Of a DNA stretch of 64,000 nucleotides, positions 53,557 to 62,397 are shown one piece after another; within the stretch, counting starts at the first letter, position 1, and the number at the start of each line of letters is the position of its first letter. Source of the stretch: CAZMNY01 sp964567745. GTDB taxonomy: Bacteria; Planctomycetota; Planctomycetia; Pirellulales; Pirellulaceae. The position numbers and the translations under genes are program-made. The stretch lies in contig CAZMNY010000023.1 in the NCBI GenBank assembly GCA_964567745.1, positions 62,001 to 126,000 of the forward strand. The letters are read 5' to 3'. The notes beneath the pieces are model-generated. The model had not been told where the DNA came from. It saw nothing but the letters and a program-made list of their open reading frames with translations, and made no database searches.

Positions 53557-54180
53557 TTGCTCACATCCATCACCGGCGTACTCAATCAAGTTGAAGTTGA
53601 TCGAGCGACGATGCAAGTTGGCGCGTTCGAATACGAGATCCTCATCCCCGATTTCACTCGGCGTCGCATCCAATTACAGGTTGGCAGCGAGATCAAGTTG
53701 ATCACCATCGATTATCTCGAAGGCAACCCGGCTCAAGGCGGCAAGCTGACGCCCCGACTCGTTGGATTCACAACGGAAGTCGAGCGAGAGTTCTTCGAGA
53801 TGTTTTGTTCGGTGGACGGCGTCGGAGTGAAGAAGGCGCTTCGAGCGATGGTGAGGCCGGTCAAGGACGTGGCGACTGCGATCGTCGAACAGGACTCGGA
53901 GTTGCTCGTGACGCTGCCAGGAATTGGTGCCGCGACGGCTGACCGAATTGTCGCCAAACTGAAACGTAAGATGGCCAAGTTTGCCTTGATGGCGTTGGGC
54001 GATGCGCCGGACCAGAGCATCGATCGAAGCGTCGTTGACGATGCCTACAGCGCCTTGCGCGCGTTGGGACACGCGGAAGCGCATGCCCGCGAACTGCTCG
54101 AAACCGCGATCAGCAAGAAAAAGTCGTACAAGAATGTCGAGGCGCTTTTGCAAGCGGTTTACCAACAGCAGCACGCCTAG
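53557..54180 (+). CDS. ruvA: Holliday junction DNA helicase subunit RuvA
   Basis: A 207-residue protein that forms a tetramer on junction DNA and loads RuvB. The OB-fold starts MLTSITGVLNQVE; the helix-hairpin-helix motifs are in VDGVGVKKALRAM and LPGIGAATADRIVAKL; a C-terminal domain (ALRALGHAEAHAREL) contacts RuvB. TTG 53557 is the start, with GGAAAG upstream. Confidence 0.95.
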   Translation: MLTSITGVLNQVEVDRATMQVGAFEYEILIPDFTRRRIQLQVGSEIKLITIDYLEGNPAQGGKLTPRLVGFTTEVEREFFEMFCSVDGVGVKKALRAMVRPVKDVATAIVEQDSELLVTLPGIGAATADRIVAKLKRKMAKFALMALGDAPDQSIDRSVVDDAYSALRALGHAEAHARELLETAISKKKSYKNVEALLQAVYQQQHA

Positions 54181-54352
54181 CGCTGCTATGCTCGACGTAT
54201 GGCGCAGCCCGAGTTTTTCTCGCGCCGAGCCGAATGGCACAGTGCATTCGAGCCGGTTGGGTCCCAAACATGTTTTGCGCATGCCACTTTGGGCTTTGCC
54301 AAGCCAATGGCGGCGATCTCTGGTCAGTTCTTGTCTGTTTAGGAAGGCGTCG

Positions 54353-54967
54353 ATGAATACAACTCTCAAAGTGCTGAATGTCATGGCCGTTGCGTTTGCG
54401 CTGGTGTGCACGTCGGGCTGTCTCTCGAAAAAGTTGGTTGTCTTCGAGAAGAACAAGCTCGACGCGAAAGCGATGAAGCCGTTTCTTGGGAACTACGAGG
54501 TCAAGGAGTGGATCAGCGAAGACGGACCGAAAAGCGTTCTCGTGACAGCTGAGGACGGGAAGCACTACTTCGCGTATACGACTCCTGAGCGAAACTACAA
54601 ACTCGATTTTGTCGTGTCGAAGATTCCCAATAGCAAACAGGATCTTCACGTTTTTTCAGTGCCGAAGCAGGAGGCTTCGTCGGACCATCTTTTCTTCATT
54701 GTTCAAGCCAAGAAGGGATTCGCGCGCTTTTGGGTTGTGTTCGGCAATACGCCAGTTTCCAAGGGGCGACTTGAGTTTCCTGACGGACGGGCAAACGATG
54801 TCGACGTGAAGAAGTTTCTATCGGAACATGCGGACGAGTTCGTCAAGACGAATAAGCCGAGCGCGATACTGCGCCAAAAAAAGAAGTCTGGCGCGAAGAA
54901 GTCTGGCGCGAAGAAGACTGGCGCGAAGAAGACTGGCGCGAAGAAGTCTGGCGCGAAGAAGGCGTAA
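54353..54967 (+). CDS. Predicted lipoprotein with a KSGAK-type repeat tail
   Basis: A 204-residue protein. ATG 54353 has AGGAAGG at 6 bases. The signal peptide ends with the lipobox VCTSGC. The central domain (about residues 30-175) is beta-rich and of no recognised family. The last 28 residues are five K-K-S/T-G-A units. Its job is not clear. Confidence 0.78.
   Translation: MNTTLKVLNVMAVAFALVCTSGCLSKKLVVFEKNKLDAKAMKPFLGNYEVKEWISEDGPKSVLVTAEDGKHYFAYTTPERNYKLDFVVSKIPNSKQDLHVFSVPKQEASSDHLFFIVQAKKGFARFWVVFGNTPVSKGRLEFPDGRANDVDVKKFLSEHADEFVKTNKPSAILRQKKKSGAKKSGAKKTGAKKTGAKKSGAKKA
54881..54955 (+). repeat. Five 15-bp tandem repeats at the lipoprotein 3' end
   Basis: The unit AAGAAGTCTGGCGCG is repeated five times (54881-54955), with units 3 and 4 carrying ACT instead of TCT. 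The translated units are KKSGA and KKTGA, a basic tail. Confidence 0.9.
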
Positions 54968-55015
54968 GGCAACGAACTGGCGAACTTGACGATTGACGCA
55001 GCGATAATGTAGTTG

Positions 55016-56005
55016 CTACGCGCCGCTGATCAGTGCGATCAGGCCCGAGAGGAGCGCGAATCCGACAAAACAGGCGGCGACGATGCCGAGCACAACAAAA
55101 AGCTTGGTGTACGAGAATGGACGACGGCCATTGGCCCGGGCCGTTTGGCCGTTGATGACGTATCGGTAGATCTCGCCTTTGTACTCGTAGGCCATGATCC
55201 ACACGGGCAGCAAGACGGCGTAGCTGGAAAGCCCGCTGAGCTGCACATTGACTTTGACATTTCTTGAGCGGCCAGGGACATATTTCGCGCAGGCTCGAGT
55301 CTCTCCGATCTCGACGGCACGTCGCGCCATTGGGCGAGCGAATTTGCGTTGAACTCGAAATCGTTCGACGATCACGTTGTCCAAGTCGACTTGTTCAGGC
55401 GGTTTTGCCTCGCGCAAATCAAATGGGCAGATCGAATCCGTTTCGTGAGGCGTCAACGAGCCGCTCGCGCCGACGAGAATCTGCTCATAACGGCTCCGAT
55501 GCTCGCCGAACATCGGTGCCCAATCGCCTCGAGCTCCCGGCGGTGTCTGATCGGTGTCCGCCGTCCAGTATGTGTGGGTCGAGGCTTGGAAGACCCAGAA
55601 CGGTACGTACACGGCTGCCATTTTTGTAATGACGGCGTTTTCCGCGAGGTCGCTCGGACGCCAGAATCCCGATCCCAACTCCTTGCGCAGCACCCCCAAT
55701 ACTTTGTCCCGAGAAGTTCGAAACGGCACGACCCATCGCGGTTGGAGACTCGGTCGATCGTCCTGTTTCTCAAGTCGCTCGGAGCCGCAAAACGGGCAGC
55801 GGAGGTTTTGAGCCGATGCGTCGTAACTCATCGAAGCGCCGCATCCTTGGCAATCAAACTGATGAGCGAGCGTGGAGTGAGTGTCCGCTGCGCCGTCGTC
55901 AGCTTCCTCGTCGTGCGGCGCTTCACGTCCGCAGTTCGAGCAGAATAGATCCTCCTCGTCCAACATCGCTCGGCAGACTTGGCACCTTTGAAGTGTGTCG
56001 CTCAT
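55016..56005 (-). CDS. Zinc-ribbon membrane protein B (paralog)
   Basis: A 329-residue protein with two zinc ribbons at the N-terminus: CQVC...CSNC (residues 8-25) and CQGC...CPFC (about 53-73). The middle matches its paralog (VVPFRTSRDKVLGVL; FWRPSDLAENAV; YVPFWVFQAST). The C-terminus has LLPVWIMAYEYKGEIYRYVI and one membrane helix near residue 310. The ribbons are cytosolic if the helix is the only anchor. No function is known to me. Confidence 0.75.
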   Translation of the reverse strand: MSDTLQRCQVCRAMLDEEDLFCSNCGREAPHDEEADDGAADTHSTLAHQFDCQGCGASMSYDASAQNLRCPFCGSERLEKQDDRPSLQPRWVVPFRTSRDKVLGVLRKELGSGFWRPSDLAENAVITKMAAVYVPFWVFQASTHTYWTADTDQTPPGARGDWAPMFGEHRSRYEQILVGASGSLTPHETDSICPFDLREAKPPEQVDLDNVIVERFRVQRKFARPMARRAVEIGETRACAKYVPGRSRNVKVNVQLSGLSSYAVLLPVWIMAYEYKGEIYRYVINGQTARANGRRPFSYTKLFVVLGIVAACFVGFALLSGLIALISGA

Positions 56006-56079
56006 TCGCTAACCCGTTGTTAACTCCCGTTCGCCCGCTGTCAGGTTTCCGACGATGTTGCTGATGCCCAAATCGGTTG

Positions 56080-57219
56080 TCAACTCGCAAAGATTGCGGC
56101 TAGCAAACCGATCGCGGCGAATATCAGGGCGCCGCCGAGCAAGATGGCGCCGACCAGCAAGGCCACCTTGCCATACGTGACCGGTTTGTCGCCCGCGACT
56201 TTGCCGGTCTGACCGTTCACCAAAAACCGATACAGCTTCTTCTTGTATCGATAGCTGATGATATAAACCGGAAGCAAGCAAAGGTCCGAACTGATTTGAC
56301 TGAACTCTGACTCGACCTCGAGATTGCGGTGTGTGTTGCCCGGCAAAAACGCCGCCACGTTGCGCCGCTCGCGTTCAAAAAAAACTCGCTTGCACTCCAC
56401 CAACGCTTGTTCGCGGTCGACCGAGTATTCTTCGCAAAGCCAGCCGGCTAGATAATAGGGTTCGTATCTCTTGAGTGAGGGGAGCTGAAACGGTTTGATT
56501 CGCTCCGCGTCACTCTGAGGCAAACCGCGGCTTCCGGAGACCAAATAGCCGCTATAGAAACGGTGATGGAGTCCGCCGAGCGGCCACCACTCGGTCTCCT
56601 GAACGCGGCGCGTCTTGGTGACCCACTTTCCGTTTTCTCGAGTTCGATACGTTTCGGTTCGATACCAATACTCGCCGATCGTCGCCTCCCAGCGGCTATG
56701 CATTTGCAGGGAGAAAGACCAGAAAGGCAGGTAGACGCCGCGCAGTTTGTCCGCGACCGCTTGCGACCGCAGATCGCTGGGCCTGATCCAGCTGTTCTCG
56801 CCGATCCACTGCTCAAAAAGAGCGCGGGCGCGTTCGGGCGAAACAGCAAAGCCGATCACAAACTCCGGAGGCTGGCGTTCCGAGACATCACGTGAGAACT
56901 CGGCGACAAACGTCGAATCGCAAAACGCGCAGACATAACTCCGTTGATCTGGATCCGTCGCGACTTCGGATCCGCAATTGTCGCATCGAAAAAACTTCTG
57001 AGCGTCCGCCGTTGCTTGACGTTGCTGCGGGGGCGATTCGTCCGCTTTTACTTCGCTCGTTGTCGTTGCGCCGCACGAGACGCAAAAGTGATCGCCCTCA
57101 TCCAGCGGCGCCCCGCATTTGTGGCATGGCTCGCGGGACGGCGCGACCGCTTCGGTGTCGATGATTTGCGCGACGTCGTCGTCCAAGAAGACGATGTCAG
57201 CTTCGCTCGGTTCACTCAT
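56080..57219 (-). CDS. Zinc-ribbon membrane protein A (paralog)
   Basis: A 379-residue relative of the neighbouring protein. Zinc ribbons: CHKC...CVSC near residue 33 and CDNC...CAFC near residue 80. Matching segments: FVIGFAVSPERARALFEQW, WIRPSDLRSQAVADKLRGVY, LPVYIISYRYKKKLYRFLV and one to two C-terminal helices. About 50 residues longer, with a tyrosine/tryptophan-rich insert (EATIGEYWYRTETY). It starts 29 bases after ruvB on the same strand, so it may be in the ruvB operon. Confidence 0.76.
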   Translation of the reverse strand: MSEPSEADIVFLDDDVAQIIDTEAVAPSREPCHKCGAPLDEGDHFCVSCGATTTSEVKADESPPQQRQATADAQKFFRCDNCGSEVATDPDQRSYVCAFCDSTFVAEFSRDVSERQPPEFVIGFAVSPERARALFEQWIGENSWIRPSDLRSQAVADKLRGVYLPFWSFSLQMHSRWEATIGEYWYRTETYRTRENGKWVTKTRRVQETEWWPLGGLHHRFYSGYLVSGSRGLPQSDAERIKPFQLPSLKRYEPYYLAGWLCEEYSVDREQALVECKRVFFERERRNVAAFLPGNTHRNLEVESEFSQISSDLCLLPVYIISYRYKKKLYRFLVNGQTGKVAGDKPVTYGKVALLVGAILLGGALIFAAIGLLAAIFAS

Positions 57220-57248
57220 GTAAGGCGATCCAGTTCGAATCGAGCGGG

Positions 57249-58280
57249 TCAGAACAACCGGCCCTGATCGCCCCCTTCGGGCGGGGCTAGTTTGAGATGT
57301 TCAAAGGCGGCGGTTCGAGCAATCCGGCCTCGTGGCGTTCGCACGATCAATTCCGACCGCAGCAAAAAGGGCTCGATCTCGTCTTCGAGCGTGTCGGACG
57401 AGACGTTCATCGTATGGGCGATTGCCTCAAGCCCCGCCGGTCCGCCGTTGAAGACCCGAATCAGAGTTTCCAGGTATTGGCGATCGAGTTTGTCGAGCCC
57501 CAGCGTGTCGACGCCCGCCATCTCCATCGCCGAGATCGCGACGTCCTTGTCGACCTTCCCCTCATGCCGACTGTCGGCGTAATCGCGAATCCAACGCAAA
57601 CGATTGTTGGCGATTCGCGGCGTACTGCGACTGCGCTGAGCGATCTCGACCGCGGCCGTCTCAGGGACGCCTATATTGAGCTTGGAAGCGCTACGGTTGA
57701 CGATCCGAGTGAGTTGATCGAGCGGGTAGAAGTCGAGATGTTCGCGAATCTGAAATCGATCACGCAATGGAGCGGTTAACATTCCAGCTCGGGTCGTTGC
57801 CCCAATCAGCGTGAACGGCTTTAGCTGCATGCTGATCGTCCGAGCATTCACGCCCTCGCCGAGAATAATATCGATTCGAAAGTCCTCCATCGCCGGATAG
57901 AGATACTCCTCGACGGCGTGCGGCAAACGATGAATCTCGTCAATGAACAGCACGGCGCCTTCGTCGAGATTGCTCAGATACGGAACCAGGTCGCCAGGCT
58001 TCCTCAGCGCGGCCGCTGTGGTGATCAGCACATTGGCGTCCATCTCTTTGGGAATGCAGAGCGCCATCGTGGTCTTGCCAAGTCCCGGCGGGCCGTCAAA
58101 GAGGACGTGCCCGAGCGTCTCGTCTCGTTTTCGAGTCGCATCGACGGCGATCGCCAGGCGCTCAATAACGTCCTGCTGTCCAATGACATCGCGAAGACGT
58201 TGCGGCCGCAACTGGTTTTCGTCGTCCAGCGGCGACTCGCCGTCGGATCCGATGATGGGTTCACGGCTCATTTGCTTCAT
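57249..58280 (-). CDS. ruvB: Holliday junction DNA helicase subunit RuvB
   Basis: A 343-residue AAA+ motor. Walker A is GPPGLGKTT, Walker B is LFIDEIHRLP, sensor 1 region is IGATTRAG, and the C-terminal winged helix ends with TPRGRIARTAAFEHL. ATG 58280 was chosen; a TTG at 58289 and an ATG at 58271 are alternatives. It drives branch migration with RuvA. Confidence 0.96.
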   Translation of the reverse strand: MKQMSREPIIGSDGESPLDDENQLRPQRLRDVIGQQDVIERLAIAVDATRKRDETLGHVLFDGPPGLGKTTMALCIPKEMDANVLITTAAALRKPGDLVPYLSNLDEGAVLFIDEIHRLPHAVEEYLYPAMEDFRIDIILGEGVNARTISMQLKPFTLIGATTRAGMLTAPLRDRFQIREHLDFYPLDQLTRIVNRSASKLNIGVPETAAVEIAQRSRSTPRIANNRLRWIRDYADSRHEGKVDKDVAISAMEMAGVDTLGLDKLDRQYLETLIRVFNGGPAGLEAIAHTMNVSSDTLEDEIEPFLLRSELIVRTPRGRIARTAAFEHLKLAPPEGGDQGRLF

Positions 58281-58689
58281 TGAATCCAATGTGTCCAGCG
58301 TTTTGAAAACAGTCGGTGATTATAGGGCGGTGGTCGGAACAAAGGGAATGACGTGTCATCGAGCCCGATTGCGAGGTCGCCCGCGCGCCGACTCGGTTCA
58401 TCATTCGCAATCGCGTATTCCGATGGCGAGTTATCTAGTCAGGGTTTCCATCATCGACGCCGGCCATTCCGGCGCTGAATTGGTTGGCTTCCCAAGCTAC
58501 GGCGGGACGTGGCGATCCGCTTGTCGATATCGAGTCTCGTTCCCAAGATATTGTTGCTAAATAAAAACCCACAAACAACTTAAGGCCATTTGACTTCGTC
58601 GCCGAAAACCATAGGATGTGTTGCCTTCGTTGAAACCATTCAGCGTTGATGCTGCCAATGAACACGCAAGCGAATACGGGATCTTGAAA
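58281..58689. other. Divergent gap between ruvB and the ferritin-like gene
   Basis: About 400 bases. The last 100 bases are A-rich and probably include the ferritin-like promoter, but no clear consensus is visible. A long minus-strand frame in this area is antisense to the ferritin-like gene and is rejected. Confidence 0.5.
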
Positions 58690-59151
58690 ATGACCAGCAA
58701 TGAACAAATGATCGACAAGCTTAACGATCTTCTTCGTCACGAGTGGACGGGAGTCGCCCAGTACAACCAATATGGCTTCGTCGTCGTCGGGATGTGGCGA
58801 GAAGTTTACTCGAAGTTGTTTCAAGCCAGCGCCGATGAGTCGCTTGTTCATGCGCGGCTCGTCGGCGAAAAAATCGTCGCCATGGGCGGCGTGCCGACCG
58901 TCGAACGAAAGCCTGTCCAGCAAACGACCGACGTCCGCGAAATGCTGACTCACGGTTTGGAATTCGAGCAGGCCGCTGTCGATCTCTATACCGAAGCACT
59001 GCAGATGGCCGAATATGACCGAGCCTTGGTCGTTTTCCTCGAAGACATCTTGCTTCAGGAACAGCAGGGAGTCGATGAGCTGACTTTGCTGCTCCGCGAC
59101 CACGATTCGATGATCGCCACGATCACTCAAACGGCAGCGGAAGCCGGCTAA
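58690..59151 (+). CDS. Ferritin-like (bacterioferritin-related) four-helix protein
   Basis: A 153-residue four-helix-bundle protein. ATG 58690 gives a length equal to bacterioferritin. Aligned by eye to E. coli Bfr, Glu18 (HEWTGVAQY) and the Glu94 equivalent (GLEFEQAA) are kept, but the two ExxH pairs are not: the E51 position is Ser (SLVH, His54 kept), and the His130 position is Gly (EQQG). The heme Met52 is Leu. It may therefore be a structural or heme-free relative rather than a ferroxidase. Confidence 0.78.
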   Translation: MTSNEQMIDKLNDLLRHEWTGVAQYNQYGFVVVGMWREVYSKLFQASADESLVHARLVGEKIVAMGGVPTVERKPVQQTTDVREMLTHGLEFEQAAVDLYTEALQMAEYDRALVVFLEDILLQEQQGVDELTLLLRDHDSMIATITQTAAEAG

Positions 59152-59163
59152 ACGATCGTCGCA

Positions 59164-59412
59164 TCAGCCGACGACGCGAAGCTTGGCGTCGCCATCGATT
59201 GGGAAGACTCCAAACAGATTGCGCAAGGCCGCCGCTTGCTCTGAATCGACTGCGACGCAGTTTTGGGTGAACCAGCCCAGTCCGTTTCCCCACGATTGCT
59301 GACGCAATTCGTAATGCTGCCCGTCATGACTTTCGCAGCGAAAGACAGCGAGCCGTTGATCGTCGCGTGGCGAGGGAAGGTAGCCGAGCAGGGTTTCCGA
59401 TGGTGATCGCAT
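59164..59412 (-). CDS. Possible small protein of unknown function
   Basis: An 82-residue frame ending 12 bases from the ferritin-like stop. ATG 59412 gives a compact sequence with aromatic and charged residues (VFRCESHDGQHYELRQQSW; LGWFTQNCVAV), which looks like a folded protein. The frame extends to 59814, but the upstream part runs antisense to rpmF and contains poor sequence. No strong ribosome-binding site. I rate it as plausible but unproven. Confidence 0.4.
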   Translation of the reverse strand: MRSPSETLLGYLPSPRDDQRLAVFRCESHDGQHYELRQQSWGNGLGWFTQNCVAVDSEQAAALRNLFGVFPIDGDAKLRVVG

Positions 59413-59680
59413 TATGGCCGTGCCGGTCGTGTGGTCAATTCGAATCGAGCGCTTGCTAGTCGCTTTAGGGGGAGACTCACGTAATTGAGACGCGTTCTCA
59501 CTTAGTGTTGAGTCTAATCGGAGGCTGTGTGGGCCGTCAAGGCCGAGTGAGCACAGAGTCGCGTTGGGTGCGGAATCGGGCTGCCTGAGCGACAGGGCAC
59601 CGTCCGTGTTTGACTCCGGTTGACACTCTGAATGAGGCCTTTTAGGATGGTCCGTTTGACATTGAAGTTGGAGAGCCGAG

Positions 59681-59863
59681 ATGGCCGTTCCCAAGCGAAA
59701 ACACTCAAATAGCCGGACGAACAAGCGTCGTTCCCACGATGGTTTGACGGCTCGGCAATTGGTTCGCTGCCCCCAATGCAGCACGGCATCGCTGCCGCAC
59801 ACGATTTGTTCCAACTGTGGCCATTATATGGGCCGACCGGTTGTTGAGTCGAAAAACGAGTAG
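59681..59863 (+). CDS. rpmF: 50S ribosomal protein L32
   Basis: A 60-residue zinc-containing ribosomal protein. Start MAVPKRKHSNSRTNKRRSH and the zinc ribbon CPQC...CSNC are diagnostic. GGAGAG lies just before the ATG. In many bacteria rpmF precedes plsX-fabH-fabD; here fabD follows directly after 211 bases. Confidence 0.97.
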   Translation: MAVPKRKHSNSRTNKRRSHDGLTARQLVRCPQCSTASLPHTICSNCGHYMGRPVVESKNE

Positions 59864-60074
59864 TCCCTGATTCGCCACCACGGCGGCAGTTGCTTGTCGT
59901 TTTGCTGCTGACCAAAAAAGGGATTGGTTCTTTCTTTCAGGCAGGGATGCGTTCCAATTGCGACGCATAACGCCGAAAGCAACGTATCAATCCCTCTTCG
60001 CTTTGCGCATCTTTCATTGGCGTCTTCAATGGCCATTCCTGGCACCCCCCGCCCTCGTTTGATCGAGCAAGAAC

Positions 60075-60986
60075 TTGAGCAAGACTGCATTCTTATTCCC
60101 TGGGCAAGGCGCCCAAGTTGTCGGGATGGGCAAAGGACTTTACGACACGCTACCGGCTGCCCGCGAGCTTTTTGATCGGGCGGCGGACATTCTCGGCTAC
60201 AGTCTGGCAGACGTCTGTTTTCAGGGGCCGGCTGAGAAGCTGAATTCGACTGTCTATAGCCAGCCGGCGCTGTTCGTTTGCGGCTTGGCGGCGTTGGAGA
60301 AGCTTCGACAAGACCAGCCCTATGTTGTTGCCGGTTGCGAGGCGGTCGCTGGGCTCAGTCTGGGCGAGTATAACGCTCTCGTCTTTGCCGACGTGATGGA
60401 TTTTGAGACGGGCCTGAAAGTCGTTCGTGAGCGTGCCGAAGCGATGCAAGCCGCCGCGGATGCCAAGTCGAGCGGAATGGTCAGTGTGTTGGGGCTCGAT
60501 CGGGACGCTTTGGAAAGCCTCTGCAATGACTGCCGGGAAGACGGCGAAGTCCTGCAAATCGCCAATATGCTCTGTCGCGGCAACATAGCGGTGTCCGGTC
60601 ACAAGGCGGCCTGTGAGCGGATCGTCGAGCGAGCTCCGGAGGCCGGCGCGATGCGAGCGATTCCATTGCCTGTCGCTGGCGCGTTCCACACAGCCATCAT
60701 GGAGTCGGCCGTACCGCGAGTCGCTGATGCGTTGGCGGGGGCGCAAATGCAAACCGCGAGAATTCCAGTCATTTCCAATGTCGATGCCCAGCCGCACACC
60801 GACCAGGGCGAAATCTGCGAGTTGATGCCGCGTCAAGTTGTGTCGCCCGTTTATTGGGAGGATTCGGTCAAGAACCTGATCGAACAAGGCTTCGACTCGT
60901 TCTACGAAATTGGAAGCGGTCGAGTGCTCAAGGGGTTGATGAAGCGCATCAACCGAAAAGTCGCTTGCGAAAATGTGTCTTGCTAA
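60075..60986 (+). CDS. fabD: Malonyl-CoA:ACP transacylase
   Basis: A 303-residue enzyme that loads malonate onto acyl carrier protein. The start MSKTAFLFPGQGAQVVGMG is diagnostic and uses TTG. The nucleophile elbow is GLSLGEYNAL, the form seen in cyanobacteria and others rather than the GHSLG of E. coli. The catalytic His lies in VAGAFHTAIM. Length is normal. fabG follows in the same direction. Confidence 0.96.
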   Translation: MSKTAFLFPGQGAQVVGMGKGLYDTLPAARELFDRAADILGYSLADVCFQGPAEKLNSTVYSQPALFVCGLAALEKLRQDQPYVVAGCEAVAGLSLGEYNALVFADVMDFETGLKVVRERAEAMQAAADAKSSGMVSVLGLDRDALESLCNDCREDGEVLQIANMLCRGNIAVSGHKAACERIVERAPEAGAMRAIPLPVAGAFHTAIMESAVPRVADALAGAQMQTARIPVISNVDAQPHTDQGEICELMPRQVVSPVYWEDSVKNLIEQGFDSFYEIGSGRVLKGLMKRINRKVACENVSC

Positions 60987-61045
60987 TCTATCGCCTTTGA
61001 TGGCGAGAGTTGATTCACCTCATCCCTCTGTTTGAAGAGACATCC

Positions 61046-61807
61046 ATGTCCGAGTCTTCTTTTCAGGTCGATCTATCGGAAAACACCGCGATCGTAACAG
61101 GTGCCTCTCAAGGACTCGGCCGCGCCATGGCGATTGCATTGGCGGCCAACGGAGCCAAAGTCGCTTGTGTAGCGCGGAATGCCGAAAAGCTGGCCGGTGC
61201 GGTCGCCGGGATTGAGGCGGCTGGAGGCCAGGCCAAGGCGTTTGCCTGCGACGTTACAGACCGAGAGAGTGTCGATAATCTCGTCGACGATGTTGTCGAT
61301 CAATGGGGCAAGCTCGACATCCTGGTCAATAATGCCGGCATCACTCGCGACGGTCTCTTGCCGAGGATGACGGACGAGGACTGGGACGCGGTGATCAACA
61401 CGAATCTTCGCGGCACATTCTTGTTCTCACGAGCGGCTTCGCGATACATGATGCGAGCTCGATATGGACGGGTGATCAACATTTCGAGCGTTTCGGGTTT
61501 GATAGGCAATCCAGGCCAAACCAATTATTCGGCATCCAAAGCGGCTGTCATCGCGATGGCGCGTAGTTTGAGCCGAGAGCTGGCTGGCCGAAAAGTCACG
61601 GTGAACGCCGTCGCACCGGGATTTATCGAAAGCGAAATGACCGAGGTGCTTGGTGAAATGGTGATTGCCGAGGCGAAGAAGCGGATTCCGGCGAAACGGC
61701 TCGGTACGCCGGAGGATGTTGCGGCGGCCGTGTTGTTTCTGGCCAGTCCCGCAGCTGCCTACATTACCGGTCAAGTGCTGACGGTTGACGGCGGAATGAC
61801 CGGCTGA
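61046..61807 (+). CDS. fabG: 3-oxoacyl-ACP reductase
   Basis: A 253-residue short-chain dehydrogenase that uses NADPH. ATG 61046 was chosen, because GAAGAGA precedes it, rather than the in-frame start at 61010. Cofactor motif TGASQGLGRAMA, active-site NISSVSG, and YSASK (Tyr and Lys of the triad). The C-terminus VDGGMTG is typical. It is separated from acpP by 356 bases. Confidence 0.96.
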   Translation: MSESSFQVDLSENTAIVTGASQGLGRAMAIALAANGAKVACVARNAEKLAGAVAGIEAAGGQAKAFACDVTDRESVDNLVDDVVDQWGKLDILVNNAGITRDGLLPRMTDEDWDAVINTNLRGTFLFSRAASRYMMRARYGRVINISSVSGLIGNPGQTNYSASKAAVIAMARSLSRELAGRKVTVNAVAPGFIESEMTEVLGEMVIAEAKKRIPAKRLGTPEDVAAAVLFLASPAAAYITGQVLTVDGGMTG

Positions 61808-62163
61808 GCGACGATTGGACAGCGAGCTGATTCGGTTTGGAATGAGGACCAAATGAGGGGGGCTGGACGGCGGCCAAGCCAATTGGAAGCGCCGCTAAGC
61901 CATGCCTTGACCCGTCTCATGAAGATCCTCTATCTTGTTGGTTTGATTTATGCTTCACTCAAGGATCTTTTGGGAAGCAAGAACGGAAACGGATGGCGGT
62001 CTCGCTAAGGTCATTTGTTTTTGCGAATTGAATGAATAACGGTGCGAAAGGGGAAATTAGCCTTTCGTTTCCGTGCGAACTTGTTAATGTTCGCTACGAA
62101 TATTAGTTGCCTGAATCCGGGATCGAAACGGTCGTTCCCGTCACGAAATGGAGGACGACGAAC
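61808..62163. other. Intergenic region upstream of acpP
   Basis: The gap suggests acpP has its own promoter. About 100 bases upstream of the acpP start, CGAAAGG (62045-62051) pairs with CCTTTCG (62061-62067), with outer ACGG/CCGT. This could be a 5'-leader stem or weak terminator. No gene is seen. Confidence 0.5.
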
Positions 62164-62397
62164 GTGGCATCGTCTGCTGAACGTGTCATCGACATCGTCG
62201 CCGATCAACTCGGTGTCGACAAAGAGAAAATCACCCTGGAAACCTCATTCGTCGACGACCTCGGCGCCGATTCGCTCGACACGGTCGAGCTCGTAATGGA
62301 ATTGGAAGAGGAATTCGACATCAACATTCCCGATGACGCTGCGGAGAAAATTCGCACTGTCGGTCACGTTGTCGAATATATCGATCGTCAGCCATGA
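62164..62397 (+). CDS. acpP: Acyl carrier protein
   Basis: A 77-residue acidic carrier; GTG 62164 is preceded by GGAGGA and gives the standard length. The phosphopantetheine site is DLGADSLDTVEL, with the modified Ser. The overlap with fabF is ATGA (4 bases), so the two are coupled. Confidence 0.97.
   Translation: MASSAERVIDIVADQLGVDKEKITLETSFVDDLGADSLDTVELVMELEEEFDINIPDDAAEKIRTVGHVVEYIDRQP

Noticed and set aside
58435..59130. A 231-codon minus-strand frame
   Set aside because: Antisense to the ferritin-like gene and its upstream gap; composition follows the real gene's codon bias.
59413..59814. Upstream extension of the small minus-strand frame
   Set aside because: Runs antisense to rpmF and has Ser/Arg-rich low-quality sequence; only the part from 59412 is considered.
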